Positions 1-8,849 are shown, counted from the first letter of the stretch. The stretch: DNA of 64,000 nt from Fibrella rubiginis (GCF_017353185.1 NZ_JAFMYV010000018.1:1-64000); one strand, 5' to 3'. Notes: generated by a model not told the origin, from the letters alone. Made by a program: numbers and translations.

Positions 1-132
1 TCTCTGTGCCGCAGCGGCGGACCGTCTCTGTGGTTAAAAACAACCCTGCTTCACAAAAGCACCCTAACCACCATGCGTTATACCCACGTCACTGCCGACA
101 AGATCAGCGCATTTAATAGTCCGCTAGATGAG

Positions 133-369
133 CTATAACGGGTTGATGGGTAGATGCCGTCGAAGCAGTTGGCGCAGTTGCGACAGACTGAAAAACCGGC
201 TTTTGAGTACGTAATCGACCGTGTACCGTTTAACAGCCCGTTTCATGACAATGATTTCCCCACGTGCGTTCAACCGGTACAGCCGACCCTGCGCGTCGAG
301 GAAATAGTTGGGATAGCCGTCAATATCCCACACCCGGTCGGCGGCGACCAGTACCTGTTTGTGTTTCAC
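133..369 (-). CDS. Small hypothetical protein, NUMOD4-like
   Basis: A 78-residue ORF on the minus strand. Residues 14-40 (WDIDGYPNYFLDAQGRLYRL and following) resemble the tryptophan, glycine/tyrosine and 'GR-hydrophobic-Y' pattern of NUMOD4-type DNA-binding modules, which are usually found next to HNH nucleases. No nuclease motif is present, so it may be a stand-alone module or a remnant. The C-terminus is basic and leucine-rich. A TACCTTTA box on the minus strand near 404-397 could be a weak promoter. An opposite-strand ORF over the same bases has no recognisable features. The assignment rests on a short pattern only. Confidence 0.5.
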   Translation of the reverse strand: MKHKQVLVAADRVWDIDGYPNYFLDAQGRLYRLNARGEIIVMKRAVKRYTVDYVLKSRFFSLSQLRQLLRRHLPINPL

Positions 370-772
370 ACTACTTTTACTGAGAATGGTTGGAAGTAAA
401 GGTAGCGTTTCTCATCTTGTCAACACATTCGCTTGTCTTTGACGTTAAAAACAAAACGCGGAACTATAACGTGCTGATAGCCAAACCAACGTAGTTCCGC
501 AACTTTGCGTACATTAACTTGTTGGGCGGGGCCAGCCATAAAAGGGCTTGTGCGTGGTCCGTTTGGCGTGTGACAGGTTGCTCGCTTGTGGAGCCGTCGG
601 GCGGTGCGTGGGGTCAGTTTCGGCTGACATTTTGCACGCCTGAGTAAGTGAAGTTTGGATCTTCTAAGTCCGTCGCTCCGGCGACAAAACACACGCCTGA
701 GTGAGGTAGGTTTGGGCTTTCGTTCCGGGCCTCGCTTGACAATGAGCAGGCCCCTCCACTAATTCTTGTATT
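370..772. other. Gene-poor stretch with structured-repeat copy
   Basis: About 400 bases without a convincing ORF. It contains a unit at 572-653 (starting GACAGGTTGCTCGC and ending near GCCTGAGTAAGTGAAG) that recurs at 1319-1400 and, in part, at 1177 and 3216. A second GCCTGAGTGAGG word lies near 690. A short hairpin, GGGCCT (727-732) with AGGCCC (748-753), precedes the DUF4180 gene. Nothing else is seen here. Confidence 0.5.
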
Positions 773-1135
773 ATGACCATTCAACACCACCAAGTAGAAG
801 AGCAAAAAATTGCCGAGATAATCTCGACGGAGGTGATTATTCAAACCGTTGAGGATGGAGCTAATTTAGTGGCCAATATCTACTACCAAGGCTATGACGC
901 CCTAATTCTACATCAAGGCAATCTCACGGCTAACTTTTTCGATCTGACGACTCAACTAGTGGGTGAAATCCTGCAAAAGTTTTCCAACTTTCGAGTTCGC
1001 TTGGCTATTGTTGGCGATTTTAGCTCGTATTCAAGTAAGAGTCTCCAGGCTTTCATAGCCGAGAGTAATAAAGGCGGTCAAATTAACTTTGTCAGTTCAA
1101 TAGCGGAGGCTTTGATTAAACTCTCAAAGGCATAA
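773..1135 (+). CDS. DUF4180 domain-containing protein
   Basis: A 120-residue protein matching the DUF4180 pattern along its length: a 'DALILHQGNLTANFFDL' segment at about residues 43-59, then 'GEILQKFSNFRVRLAIVGDF' at 64-83, then 'SLQAFIAESNKGGQINFVSS' at 90-109. The family is small, soluble and of unknown function, often found singly in accessory DNA. No signal peptide or membrane segment is visible. It lies alone between two copies of a structured repeat, which suggests acquired DNA. The ATG at 773 is the only sensible start. Family assignment is fairly secure; the role is unknown. Confidence 0.8.
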   Translation: MTIQHHQVEEQKIAEIISTEVIIQTVEDGANLVANIYYQGYDALILHQGNLTANFFDLTTQLVGEILQKFSNFRVRLAIVGDFSSYSSKSLQAFIAESNKGGQINFVSSIAEALIKLSKA

Positions 1136-1681
1136 GTCAAGGGCGGGTTTCCGCTCCGCGCTGCTATCCTTCCGTTGACAGGTTGCTCGCCGGTGGAGCC
1201 AAGTTGGGGGCCACCCAACATACGAAGGGCGTAAAGGCTCGCTTCGCTCACCATCGCCCCTTCGGGGTGTTGGGTGGCCCGTTCATGTCGGGGCTTGCGT
1301 GGCTCCCCTCTTTCGTTCGACAGGTAGCACGGCTCAGGAGCCATCGGGTGGTGCGTTAGGGCGGTCTTAGCTGACAGTGCGCTCGCCTGAGTGATGCAAG
1401 TTGCAGGCTTCCAAGTCCAGTTTCAGGCTGACAGTTGGCACGTATTGGTGAGTCAATTTACTGTTAATCAAATAATTATTATTTGATTCCTGCGTGGATT
1501 GGCCTCGGTTGACCAGGCTAACGCCCCCGTAAGGCGACTTTATGTCAACCCATCTTCAATTAATATGACTCCTGCTATCAAAACCATTCTGAAAGCTGTA
1601 ACAACACTTAACTTATCTGACAAACTTAACTCATTATTGTTAACTCCTACTTGACTATACACAGATGAGTATTAGCTTACG
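1136..1681. other. Gene-poor stretch with hairpin repeat and AT-rich palindrome
   Basis: About 545 bases without a convincing gene. It holds the structured repeat at 1177-1400. A perfect AT-rich palindrome lies at 1466-1488 (AATCAAATAA, 3-nt loop, reverse complement). A 29-codon ORF at 1565-1654 looks incidental. Base composition falls sharply from about 1540 toward the AT-rich channel gene, marking a boundary of different ancestry. Confidence 0.5.
1177..1400. repeat. Structured repeat, copy A, with nested hairpin
   Basis: Starts with GACAGGTTGCTCGC (1177-1190). A hairpin follows, with outer stem GGGCCACCCAACA (near 1208-1220) pairing with TGTTGGGTGGCCC (1268-1280) and inner GAAGGGCG / CGCCCCTTC pairing around a TAAAGGCTC loop. 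After it, 1319-1400 repeats the 572-653 unit closely (GACAGGTAGCAC... to GAGTGATGCAAG). The hairpin recurs at 3249-3314 with a different stem sequence but a similar loop. Confidence 0.65.
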
Positions 1682-3043
1682 TTGCAAAACTACCTATTCT
1701 TACATCCATATAAACTGACACAGCGTATGAAGGCATTAGATATTTTGAAGCTATACAAAAATGAATATCCGACGATTGAATTGGATATGTTATCTGCTGA
1801 AAAATATGAAATAAACGGAAACTTAAAATATGCAGGTGAGAAGTACAAGTTCATTGCTAGAAACCTTCTAAAACTCAAACTCGCGCCATTTGCAATAGAT
1901 TATTATTTGATAGCCAGCGATTTATTCATCAAATCAACTAATTATGAAAAAGCTATCGGAACAGAGCTAACCATCTACCAGATATATAGACTTGAGAATA
2001 ATACAGTAGGAATGGCGACCACTTATGAAAAAATTGCTTCCTATTACAAATATTATATGAATAATAATGGAACAGCAGGATCATACTATATGATGTCTGC
2101 AAAACTATACGAGCGAGATCAGAATTACTCATCTGCTTTTAAAAAGGCCAGATTTGCTTGCGAGTGTTTAGAAAACATCAGGAATAGTGAGCTGAAAAGA
2201 AGTGCTAATAGTCTTGCTTTTAGGATGGCTCTTCAATCAAGATATTATGAAAGAGCAGGGATACATGCAAAAAAATGGCTCGATTTAATGCCCAAAGACT
2301 ATTCACCGCATTATATATCTATATGTATGAAAGGTTACAGATCATTCATCGATACAGATAGAGCAAATGATGCATTCTATTTCGTAAATGAAATAGTTAT
2401 AGCACATTATGAAAAAGGTATAACACAGGACAAAATTATTAAATACTTGATTGATGGAATAAAACTGTATATTAAAGATACTAAGGAGATGAATGAATTA
2501 TACAACACAAGAATTCTTTCAGAGCTTAAAACAAATATTGATTCTCAATTTAAGTATTCAATTGAACTCAGAGCGTTTTCTAATTCACTTGGCCTAGATC
2601 ATATAGCTAATTTTTTTTATTTACAAGAGAAGGAGTTAATAAGGCAGAAGGCAAAAAATAGTAGAACATATTACAAATATTTCAACTATACATTGTGGAA
2701 AATATCATGTAGCTATGGTACTAGTCTTATCAGGTGGTTTCTAACATCTGCCATAATTATCGTTGTATTTGGGGTGTTGTACTCTGATTTTAGTTTTGTT
2801 AATATTGAGAATACATCGCTCAGGAATATTGTATCTGATATAAAACCAAGTGTAAAAATTACAAGCATTGATAATTGGTTTTCTCCTTATTATTATAGCG
2901 TTGTAACTTTTGCAACATTAGGTTATGGAGATATATTACCGAGTGATCTCTCAGGACAAATCTTTTCAGTGATAGAAGTACTAACTGGATATTTGATGCT
3001 CGGAGGACTACTGTCTGTTTTTTCAAAGAAAATGATAAGATAA
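1682..3043 (+). CDS. TPR-like protein fused to two-helix potassium channel domain
   Basis: The 453-residue product has a long alpha-helical N-terminal part (about residues 1-330) rich in Tyr/Ala/Lys helices that read as degenerate TPR-like repeats. The C-terminus (about 350-453) has two membrane helices flanking a pore segment containing TLGYGDI, the GYG potassium selectivity filter of Ion_trans_2 channels. It ends shortly after the second helix, so any regulatory domain is N-terminal rather than the usual C-terminal RCK. The gene is visibly AT-rich against GC-rich neighbours and is flanked by structured repeats, indicating transfer. The longest frame opens with TTG at 1682; an in-frame ATG at 1727 (MKALDILKLY) is an equally good start. 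The channel call is strong; physiological role unknown. Confidence 0.8.
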   Translation: MQNYLFLHPYKLTQRMKALDILKLYKNEYPTIELDMLSAEKYEINGNLKYAGEKYKFIARNLLKLKLAPFAIDYYLIASDLFIKSTNYEKAIGTELTIYQIYRLENNTVGMATTYEKIASYYKYYMNNNGTAGSYYMMSAKLYERDQNYSSAFKKARFACECLENIRNSELKRSANSLAFRMALQSRYYERAGIHAKKWLDLMPKDYSPHYISICMKGYRSFIDTDRANDAFYFVNEIVIAHYEKGITQDKIIKYLIDGIKLYIKDTKEMNELYNTRILSELKTNIDSQFKYSIELRAFSNSLGLDHIANFFYLQEKELIRQKAKNSRTYYKYFNYTLWKISCSYGTSLIRWFLTSAIIIVVFGVLYSDFSFVNIENTSLRNIVSDIKPSVKITSIDNWFSPYYYSVVTFATLGYGDILPSDLSGQIFSVIEVLTGYLMLGGLLSVFSKKMIR

Positions 3044-3562
3044 TTTTATCATCAGTAAACTTCGCTATTTGGCATTTACGGCTGACAGTTACATTTAAGA
3101 ACACCATTATTCTTTGCCCAACACGACTGGGGGTAAAAAGGTTAGCTAAGTTGGGGCTTCGTTTGCGTAGGCTGGGTTGCGCTGGTCGGCTCTGTGATAG
3201 GACCGTCTGTCGGTCGACAGGTTGCTCGCCCCCGGCGGCAAATAGAGGGCATCCCAACCAGCTGGGGGTGTAAAGGCTCCTACGTCGCCATCAGCCCCCA
3301 AGGTCGTTGGGTGCTTCCATCCATCATGCAAGTGGACGTTTCACGTATCGCACCCACCCCTATGCCAACGTATGAGGGCGACTTTCAAAGCAGGAGATGT
3401 GTCTGTTGTTAGTTCAATAACCGCTTATGGCTACCGCCAGGCAACCGAGTAGGCTAGGTAGGCTAACAAGGCTGCCAATTCTGAGCGCCTCATGAGGCTG
3501 TCCTGGAATTAGTCATGGAGTCAACTAAGCTGGCCTTATGAGTTTGCTTCATGGCTACAGAC
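3044..3562. other. Gene-poor stretch with structured-repeat copy B
   Basis: About 520 bases with no supported ORF. It holds structured repeat copy B (3216-3314) and a GGCTGACAGTT word near 3080 shared with 1428. From 3330 to 3560 I see no repeat, RNA or promoter signal. Confidence 0.5.
3216..3314. repeat. Structured repeat, copy B
   Basis: Starts with GACAGGTTGCTCGC (3216-3229), identical to 572-585 and 1177-1190. A hairpin follows: GCATCCCAAC (3249-3258) pairs with GTTGGGTGC (3306-3314), and inside it TGGGGG (3263-3268) pairs with CCCCCA (3295-3300) around GTGTAAAGGCTCC. Relative to copy A the stem sequence has changed while pairing and the TAAAGGCTC loop are kept, which is the mark of a selected RNA or DNA structure rather than plain sequence duplication. 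Confidence 0.6.
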
Positions 3563-4912
3563 TCAATTACAGTAGGCTGCGATGACCTTGTAAGCCGGAT
3601 TGTATCCTAGTTCACCCGCTTTGGAGAGGTCGAGGCACCCGCCGTTTTCGTCGCCAAGGCTGTTTTTAAGGATACCCCGAATGTAGTAAGCTTCGGCGTA
3701 GCGTGGATTGAGCTTAATGGTGTTGTTGCAGTCAATGATGGCCGCGTGCTGATCGCCCTGCTCTGACCGGATCAGCGCGCGCGTGAAGTAGGCATCAGCG
3801 TAGGTTGGATTTAGCTCAACGGCCCTGTTCATGTCGGCAATGGCCAGCCGCGCGTCACCCTGCGCCTTGCGGCTGCTGCCCCGGCTCAAATAAGCTTCGG
3901 CCCGGTCTTTACTGAGCTTATTGATGCTGCTCCGCGCCTGCACCTGGTTGCGGAAGTTGTCGAGCACGTCGCGGGTGAGGCGGCTGGCATATACCTGCTT
4001 CGCCTCTTTATTCACGTTGGCATTGTCGATCTCGATAGCCTGATTGAAATCCTGAATAGCGCCTTTGTCGTCGGCGAGTTTGCTGCGGCACAGGCCCCGC
4101 CCGTAATACGCCGGGTAGTAGGTGCCCATAAGCCGGATGGTCTGGTTGAAGTCGGTCAGCGCCGCTTTATAGTCGTCGAGTTTGCTCTTGGCGAAGCCCC
4201 GGTAATAGTATGATTCGCCGTCTTCGGGGTTCAGCTCAATGGCTTTGTTGAGGTCGGCGATGGCCCCGGCAAAATCGTTCAGCGCCACCCTCGATACACC
4301 CCTGCCCGCGTAGGCCAGGGGCTTTTTTGGTGTTGCGTCAATTACTTTGGCAAAGTCGGGCAGACTTCCCTTCACGTCGTCGAGGCGCTGTTTGGTAATT
4401 CCCCGCAGGTAATAAGCGTCTATGTTGGCCGGGTTCAGTTCAATGGCTTTGTTGAAGTCGGCCAGAGCACCCCGGTATTGCTCCACGCGGCGGCGGCTCT
4501 GGCCCCGGTTGTAGTAAGCCTGGGCATTGGCAGGGTTGAGTTCAATAGCCCGGCCGTAGTCGAGCAGAGCACCGCGGTCATCATTTTGCTTGCTTTTGCT
4601 GGCCCCCCGACTGAGGTAGACAAGGGCGTCGCCGGGGTTGAGTTCAATGGCCCGGTCGTAATCGAGCAGCGCCCCCCGGTGGTCGTTCAGGTTTGCTTTG
4701 GCCAGCCCGCGGTTGTAGTAGCTCTCGGCCCGGTCGGGGTTCATGGTTATAGCTACGCTGAACGCTTTTAAAGCCCCGGTAAAGTCTCCGGCTCGATTTT
4801 TGAGGATACCCTCATCAAAACTATCAACGGGATTTTGTTGAGCAGCAGCCCTCCAGGGTTGACATAATAAACACAGGACCAGAGCGGCCAGGGGCAGTAA
4901 ACAGCGCTTCAT
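3563..4912 (-). CDS. Secreted TPR-repeat protein
   Basis: About 449 residues from the ATG at 4912. That start places a clean signal peptide (MKRCLLPLAALVLCLLCQPW, then a small-residue AAAQ site) at the N-terminus; an upstream in-frame ATG at 4945 only adds a charged leader. The rest is a run of about ten 34-residue TPR units with the recurring 'AIELNPxxAxAYYxRG' pattern, so it should be a periplasmic or surface scaffold for protein-protein contacts. One unit near the middle is divergent (QVYASRLTRDVLDNF). It lies 44 bases downstream of the histidine kinase on the same strand, so the two may be co-transcribed. No enzymatic domain is visible. Confidence 0.85.
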   Translation of the reverse strand: MKRCLLPLAALVLCLLCQPWRAAAQQNPVDSFDEGILKNRAGDFTGALKAFSVAITMNPDRAESYYNRGLAKANLNDHRGALLDYDRAIELNPGDALVYLSRGASKSKQNDDRGALLDYGRAIELNPANAQAYYNRGQSRRRVEQYRGALADFNKAIELNPANIDAYYLRGITKQRLDDVKGSLPDFAKVIDATPKKPLAYAGRGVSRVALNDFAGAIADLNKAIELNPEDGESYYYRGFAKSKLDDYKAALTDFNQTIRLMGTYYPAYYGRGLCRSKLADDKGAIQDFNQAIEIDNANVNKEAKQVYASRLTRDVLDNFRNQVQARSSINKLSKDRAEAYLSRGSSRKAQGDARLAIADMNRAVELNPTYADAYFTRALIRSEQGDQHAAIIDCNNTIKLNPRYAEAYYIRGILKNSLGDENGGCLDLSKAGELGYNPAYKVIAAYCN

Positions 4913-4956
4913 AGGTGGTAGGTACAACTGACGGTGAGTCGCCAACGGAACGACAA

Positions 4957-6054
4957 TCAGAATTGTACCACAAATTCCGCACCATCATTTTGCCGGTAGC
5001 TAAGTTGACCACGTAGCTGCTGGGTGAGTGCTTTTACCAGCCGCATACCCAGCGATGCCCCCGACAGATTCATGATGCCGTTGGGAATACCAGGGCCGTT
5101 GTCACGAACGGTGAGCCGGTTGCGGCCATCATCCGTCCGGTCCAGAATCAGCTGAATACGGCAATCGCCCATGTTATAAAAAGCATGCTTGAATGAATTG
5201 GTAATCAGTTCATTCACGATAAGCCCCAGGGGCACGGCCGTGTCGAGCGATACGTTGAGCGCAGCCACGTTGTCTACTTTGATAGCCACATTCGGGATCA
5301 GCTCGGCATGGTGGTGGGCAATAATACGCGTCAGCTCTTCCAGGTAAGCGCACAGATCAACGGTGCTGACATTTTCGTTTTTATAGAGCTTTTCGTGCAG
5401 AATAGCGATGGACTCAAGCCGTTTTTCGCTTGTACGCAGCGCGTTCAGGGCGCGGGCATCGGTCACGGTGTTTGTTTGCAGCCTTAGAATAGAGGCAATC
5501 ACCTGCAAATGGTTGCGCATCCGGTGGTGGCTTTCCCGCAGCAGCATCTTCAGTTCTTCCGATTCCTGCGCGGCTCGTTTGTCCACTTCGGTCAGGTAAA
5601 CTGTTTTGTCAAAGAAAACAAAGAAAATAGTAATGAGCGCGGCAAAACTGAACGAGCAAAGCAGCAGATACCCCACCGACGTGAATGGGATGAAGCCAAT
5701 CCATTTCGAATAAAAAAACAGGGTGCCGGCAATACCAAACGTGATGATGATGTTGACCAGAATCTGCTTCCAGAGGGTCCAGCGACGTTGTTGCTCCCTA
5801 CGATGCCGGGGAAATAGCAAACCCAACAGCACCCCCGGCAAACCCACCCATATGGCAACGGGAACGCCAAAGCCCAGTAGCACCCAGAATTTGTGGGGAT
5901 GCCGGAACTCTGCCAGGCCAAACGGTTGAAAGACCAGATCAACGAGCGCGACAATCATACCCGCAATAGTGGCCTTTAATCCGGCATTGCGGACCGTAAA
6001 GGGCTGCGGATACGGTTGTTTTAACCGGCTGACAAGAAAGGGATAGAGCGACAT
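4957..6054 (-). CDS. Membrane sensor histidine kinase, HisKA_2 type
   Basis: A 365-residue kinase with about four N-terminal membrane helices (roughly residues 28-145), then a dimerisation/H-box segment ESHHRMRNHLQVIASILRLQ (about 173-192) typical of HisKA_2/HWE kinases. The ATPase domain carries VNELITNSFKHAF (N box, about 279-291), DNGPGIP (G1 box) and GASLGMRLVKAL (G2-like). Only short loops lie between the N-terminal helices, so the signal is probably sensed in or near the membrane. No response regulator is adjacent; its partner must be elsewhere. It is followed by the secreted TPR gene and preceded by the aldose epimerase gene on the same strand. Confidence 0.87.
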   Translation of the reverse strand: MSLYPFLVSRLKQPYPQPFTVRNAGLKATIAGMIVALVDLVFQPFGLAEFRHPHKFWVLLGFGVPVAIWVGLPGVLLGLLFPRHRREQQRRWTLWKQILVNIIITFGIAGTLFFYSKWIGFIPFTSVGYLLLCSFSFAALITIFFVFFDKTVYLTEVDKRAAQESEELKMLLRESHHRMRNHLQVIASILRLQTNTVTDARALNALRTSEKRLESIAILHEKLYKNENVSTVDLCAYLEELTRIIAHHHAELIPNVAIKVDNVAALNVSLDTAVPLGLIVNELITNSFKHAFYNMGDCRIQLILDRTDDGRNRLTVRDNGPGIPNGIMNLSGASLGMRLVKALTQQLRGQLSYRQNDGAEFVVQF

Positions 6055-6093
6055 AGGTTGCTACCAAGACAACCCATAAAGCTAAGTCTATTT

Positions 6094-7068
6094 TTATTGC
6101 CTTAAACTAACAACTATCTGACCGGTCAGCGATTCGCCCGGATCCAGGATCGTTAGCCCCTCATTATTATTAAACGAATCGACGTTGGCCGTCAGGGGTT
6201 CAATGGCAATGCTGTCGCGGCGTCCCGGTGTGTAGATTACGAGGTAGGGCAACGATTCACTTTGTTCCACCACCAGACTGACCCCTTCGGTTGGCCAGCG
6301 CACCACCGTTTCGGCCCGACGCTGGGCATTAACGCGGGTTGGGTCAACCACAAATGGCGTATCGAATGACACATCTTTGAGCGAAGCCGGGCCACGGTGA
6401 ACGTCGCTGGCGGGTTGCTGACCGTTTGGAATCATGTGCTGATCGAGGTGTATTTCGGTCTTCACAGGCAGGGTCAGTTCCAGCTCATCGGTATCGGCGT
6501 TGTTGAGCGTGAAGTAGGGATGCCAGCCAAATGCCGCCGGACAGCGGGCCGTGCCCGTATTCATGGCCGCAAACGTGAAATCCAGCCCCTGGTCATTTAG
6601 GGTGTAGGTAACCGCCAGTGAAAACGGAAACGGGTAGCCCGACAGGTCGCCCGGGTAGTCGTATTGCACACTGATCTGGGCGTGCTGAGCGCTGGTCTCC
6701 TGGCGCATCACCCGAAATGCTTTGCCATGTACGAAGCCGTGCAGGGCGTTGCTACGCCGGGTTTCGTTTAGTGGCAAGGCATACGCTTCGCCATCGAAGC
6801 GGTATACACCCTGAAAAATCCGGCTGGGATACGGGTACAGGAGCGCACTGGCGTAGGTCTCGTCGGCCCAGAGCACCTGCGCCGAACCAGCTGTATCAAT
6901 AACCTTATACCGCTTGCCGTCGCGGCGCAACACCAGTTGCCGCAGGATGCCGCCAAAAGCGGGTAGTACCGTGGCCCATTCACCTGTTTCGGTATTGGCT
7001 AAAATATAGTCGATGAGCGGCGGAGCGCCTTCGATGGGGTCAAGCTGGCGGGTTGTAATCGTGTACAT
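6094..7068 (-). CDS. Aldose 1-epimerase family protein
   Basis: A 324-residue galactose-mutarotase-fold protein. Family marks are an N-terminal 'GGILRQLVL' strand, HGFVHGKAFRV (about residue 110, catalytic-histidine region) and FGWHPYFTL (about 175-183), which carries the conserved substrate-binding histidine of GalM-like enzymes. The late segment VIYTPGRRDSIAIEPLTA fits the C-terminal catalytic glutamate (IEP). It should interconvert alpha and beta anomers of an aldose in the cytoplasm; no signal peptide is seen. The sugar is not predictable from sequence. The upstream gap toward 7228 holds one of the long palindromes. Confidence 0.85.
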   Translation of the reverse strand: MYTITTRQLDPIEGAPPLIDYILANTETGEWATVLPAFGGILRQLVLRRDGKRYKVIDTAGSAQVLWADETYASALLYPYPSRIFQGVYRFDGEAYALPLNETRRSNALHGFVHGKAFRVMRQETSAQHAQISVQYDYPGDLSGYPFPFSLAVTYTLNDQGLDFTFAAMNTGTARCPAAFGWHPYFTLNNADTDELELTLPVKTEIHLDQHMIPNGQQPASDVHRGPASLKDVSFDTPFVVDPTRVNAQRRAETVVRWPTEGVSLVVEQSESLPYLVIYTPGRRDSIAIEPLTANVDSFNNNEGLTILDPGESLTGQIVVSLRQ

Positions 7069-7128
7069 ATGGATCAGAAAGGCCTATTTACCTACAGAAT
7101 CCACAAAGTACGGGGGTTGTTTGGAAAA

Positions 7129-7228
7129 AGGAGTGCAAGGTTTAACGTCCAAGGTCCAAAGTGGGCTGACGCTGCAATATGCGTGCGTCAGCCCACTTTG
7201 GACCTTGGACGTTAAACCTTGCACTCCT
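7129..7228. repeat. Long intergenic palindrome P1 (44-bp perfect arms)
   Basis: Left arm 7129-7172 and right arm 7185-7228 are perfect reverse complements around a 12-nt loop. The outer arm reads as degenerate 7-nt units (AACGTCC, AAGGTCC, AAAGTGG); the loop-proximal end is GGCTGACGC. It ends 3 bases before the stop-side of the outer-membrane protein gene at 7232. Confidence 0.95.
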
Positions 7229-7231
7229 CTC

Positions 7232-7972
7232 TCAATACCAGCGGTAGGTCAAACCAGCCGAGAGCAGGAGGTTCTGGGCACCATTGATCTCGTTGTATTT
7301 GTAGAACACGTTCTGGTACTGCGCCTGAATCTCGCCGCCAAGGCCCTTTTCGCGTTTGCCAAATACTTTCACACCAATGGCTGGCGCAATGGCCCCCGCA
7401 AATTTCTTGTCGGTGTCGGCCAGGGTGCCGTAGTAGTTGGTGTAGTTCATAAACGCACCACCGCCCGCCACCTGTACGTAGGGCCGGATGGGAGCCGCCG
7501 GATCACTAAAATAGTACGCCGCCGAAGCCATCACGGGCGTCATGGTCAGGGTGCGGGTCTGCACCGCCGAAATCGTTTCGCCCGATGTAAACGTGGTCAA
7601 CTGCCGGGGCAACCGTTGCTGATTGTACTGGTAACCCGTTTGCAAACCCAGCGAAAAATTCTGCGGAAACTGCCACTCCATCGTCAGCAGGGCGTTGGCG
7701 GGTGAAATCGTTGAGATGTAATTCCGGCTACTGCCCATTGGCAACCCAACACCATACCGCAACGACGTGTTGAACGTCACGTACCGGCTGTATGTCGACT
7801 CGCGCATGAGGTTGTAGGCGTTGAGGCGGGGCCGCCCGTAGGCGTCGCGGTTTGGGTCTGTCCGGGGTGTGGGGTTAGGGGCAGGGGTCGTTCCACGTTC
7901 GGGCAAATCCTGCGCCCGGCCCGATAAGGTGGCCAGTCCCAGCAGAGCGGCCATTATGATTGACTTGTTCAT
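7232..7972 (-). CDS. Outer-membrane beta-barrel protein
   Basis: 246 residues with an N-terminal signal peptide (MNKSIIMAALLGLATLSGRA, cleavage near AQD), a short Pro/Thr/Arg-rich linker, then amphipathic beta strands with alternating aromatic residues and a terminal strand ending LTYRWY, as expected for an 8-stranded-type outer-membrane barrel. No ligand motif is visible. It lies 13 bases downstream of the DUF4136 lipoprotein gene and is probably co-transcribed with it, a pairing compatible with cell-envelope maintenance. Its 3' end abuts palindrome P1, which could end or protect the transcript. Confidence 0.8.
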   Translation of the reverse strand: MNKSIIMAALLGLATLSGRAQDLPERGTTPAPNPTPRTDPNRDAYGRPRLNAYNLMRESTYSRYVTFNTSLRYGVGLPMGSSRNYISTISPANALLTMEWQFPQNFSLGLQTGYQYNQQRLPRQLTTFTSGETISAVQTRTLTMTPVMASAAYYFSDPAAPIRPYVQVAGGGAFMNYTNYYGTLADTDKKFAGAIAPAIGVKVFGKREKGLGGEIQAQYQNVFYKYNEINGAQNLLLSAGLTYRWY

Positions 7973-7985
7973 AGGTTGTTGACAA

Positions 7986-8666
7986 TTAGCGTGTTGCCTT
8001 CAGGTAGGTTGACTGAGCAAACGCGTCGGTGATGAGTTTGTTGATCGAAGCCGTATCGAAAATTCCGTTGCCACGTAGTTCGGCCTGGTAGATCACGCGC
8101 AGTTGATTCTGCGGGGCGTTGGGGTCGGTAGTGGGCGTAGTGATAACCCGGTTCTTGAGGTCTACTAACTCCACGCGCCAGTAGCGGTCTGTTACCTGGT
8201 AGTACTGGTAATAGCTGGGGTAGTAGGCCGAATAGCCGTAGCCATACCCGTAGCCCCAGTAGTTACCATAGCCCGCGTAGGGGTTGGTGGTCACGCCCGT
8301 GTAGCGATTGTTCACGCGCGTAACGGCCACGCCCAGGTCAGCCGATTTCCCCGCCGCCACGCGCGTATAGCCCCGATTGGTCAGCTCCTGAGCTACCTGC
8401 GCTACAATCTGTTGCTCAACAGGCTGGCTGGACTGGCTATAACCGTTATTCGACTCCACAATAACCGAGTCGGGCAGGCTAAACGTTTTGTACTGACTAA
8501 AATCAATCTGCCGGTCGTAGTTGGTAATCAATACGTTAGAGTCAGCCGGGGTCAGGTTATTAACGGCGTTATCAGTACAGGCCGATAGGCCCACACCAAG
8601 GCCCAGCGCCAGCACAGCCGCTGCCAGGGGCCGCCGGAATTGGCCACTTATCTTACTTGTTTTCAT
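7986..8666 (-). CDS. DUF4136 lipoprotein
   Basis: 226 residues. A signal sequence with lipobox LSAC (cysteine about residue 30) predicts a lipoprotein. The mature part has the DUF4136 pattern: a 'YDRQIDFSQYKTFSLPDS' start, 'QQIVAQVAQELTNRGYTR' helix, then a strand AVTRVNNRYTG, followed by a low-complexity Tyr/Gly/Trp-rich stretch at about 130-155 and a C-terminal helix ending LITDAFAQSTYLKATR. The function of DUF4136 lipoproteins is not established. A possible promoter, TACGTTTTG on the minus strand, lies near 8700. Confidence 0.85.
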   Translation of the reverse strand: MKTSKISGQFRRPLAAAVLALGLGVGLSACTDNAVNNLTPADSNVLITNYDRQIDFSQYKTFSLPDSVIVESNNGYSQSSQPVEQQIVAQVAQELTNRGYTRVAAGKSADLGVAVTRVNNRYTGVTTNPYAGYGNYWGYGYGYGYSAYYPSYYQYYQVTDRYWRVELVDLKNRVITTPTTDPNAPQNQLRVIYQAELRGNGIFDTASINKLITDAFAQSTYLKATR

Positions 8667-8849
8667 AGGATTAACGTTGGATTTGCACTACCTACAAAAC
8701 GTATAGACTATACCAAAAGTTTGTCGTGGCCCGGCGTTAATGAGATCCTAATTTATTTCCAGCCAGGGGTTAATCCCGCGCCTTATCCAGAAACTTCCTT
8801 CTGGAACCCTACACACCATTTCAAGCCTTATAGGGTTAGGCAGATGCCG

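Noticed and set aside
73..138. 21-residue ORF near the left edge
   Set aside because: Too short, and overlaps the end of the minus-strand NUMOD4-like gene; nothing supports coding.
154..399. Plus-strand 81-codon ORF opposite the NUMOD4-like gene
   Set aside because: No recognisable features; the minus-strand frame has a protein-like motif pattern over the same bases.
1565..1654. 29-codon ORF upstream of the channel gene
   Set aside because: Short, no homology pattern and no ribosome-binding or promoter context; probably chance in AT-rich DNA.
7129..7228. Treating the long palindromes as ordinary rho-independent terminators
   Set aside because: Arms far exceed terminator stems, they lack T-tracts, they occur in divergent gaps and between operon genes, and true terminators with T-runs are present elsewhere in the window (12444, 41995, 29062).
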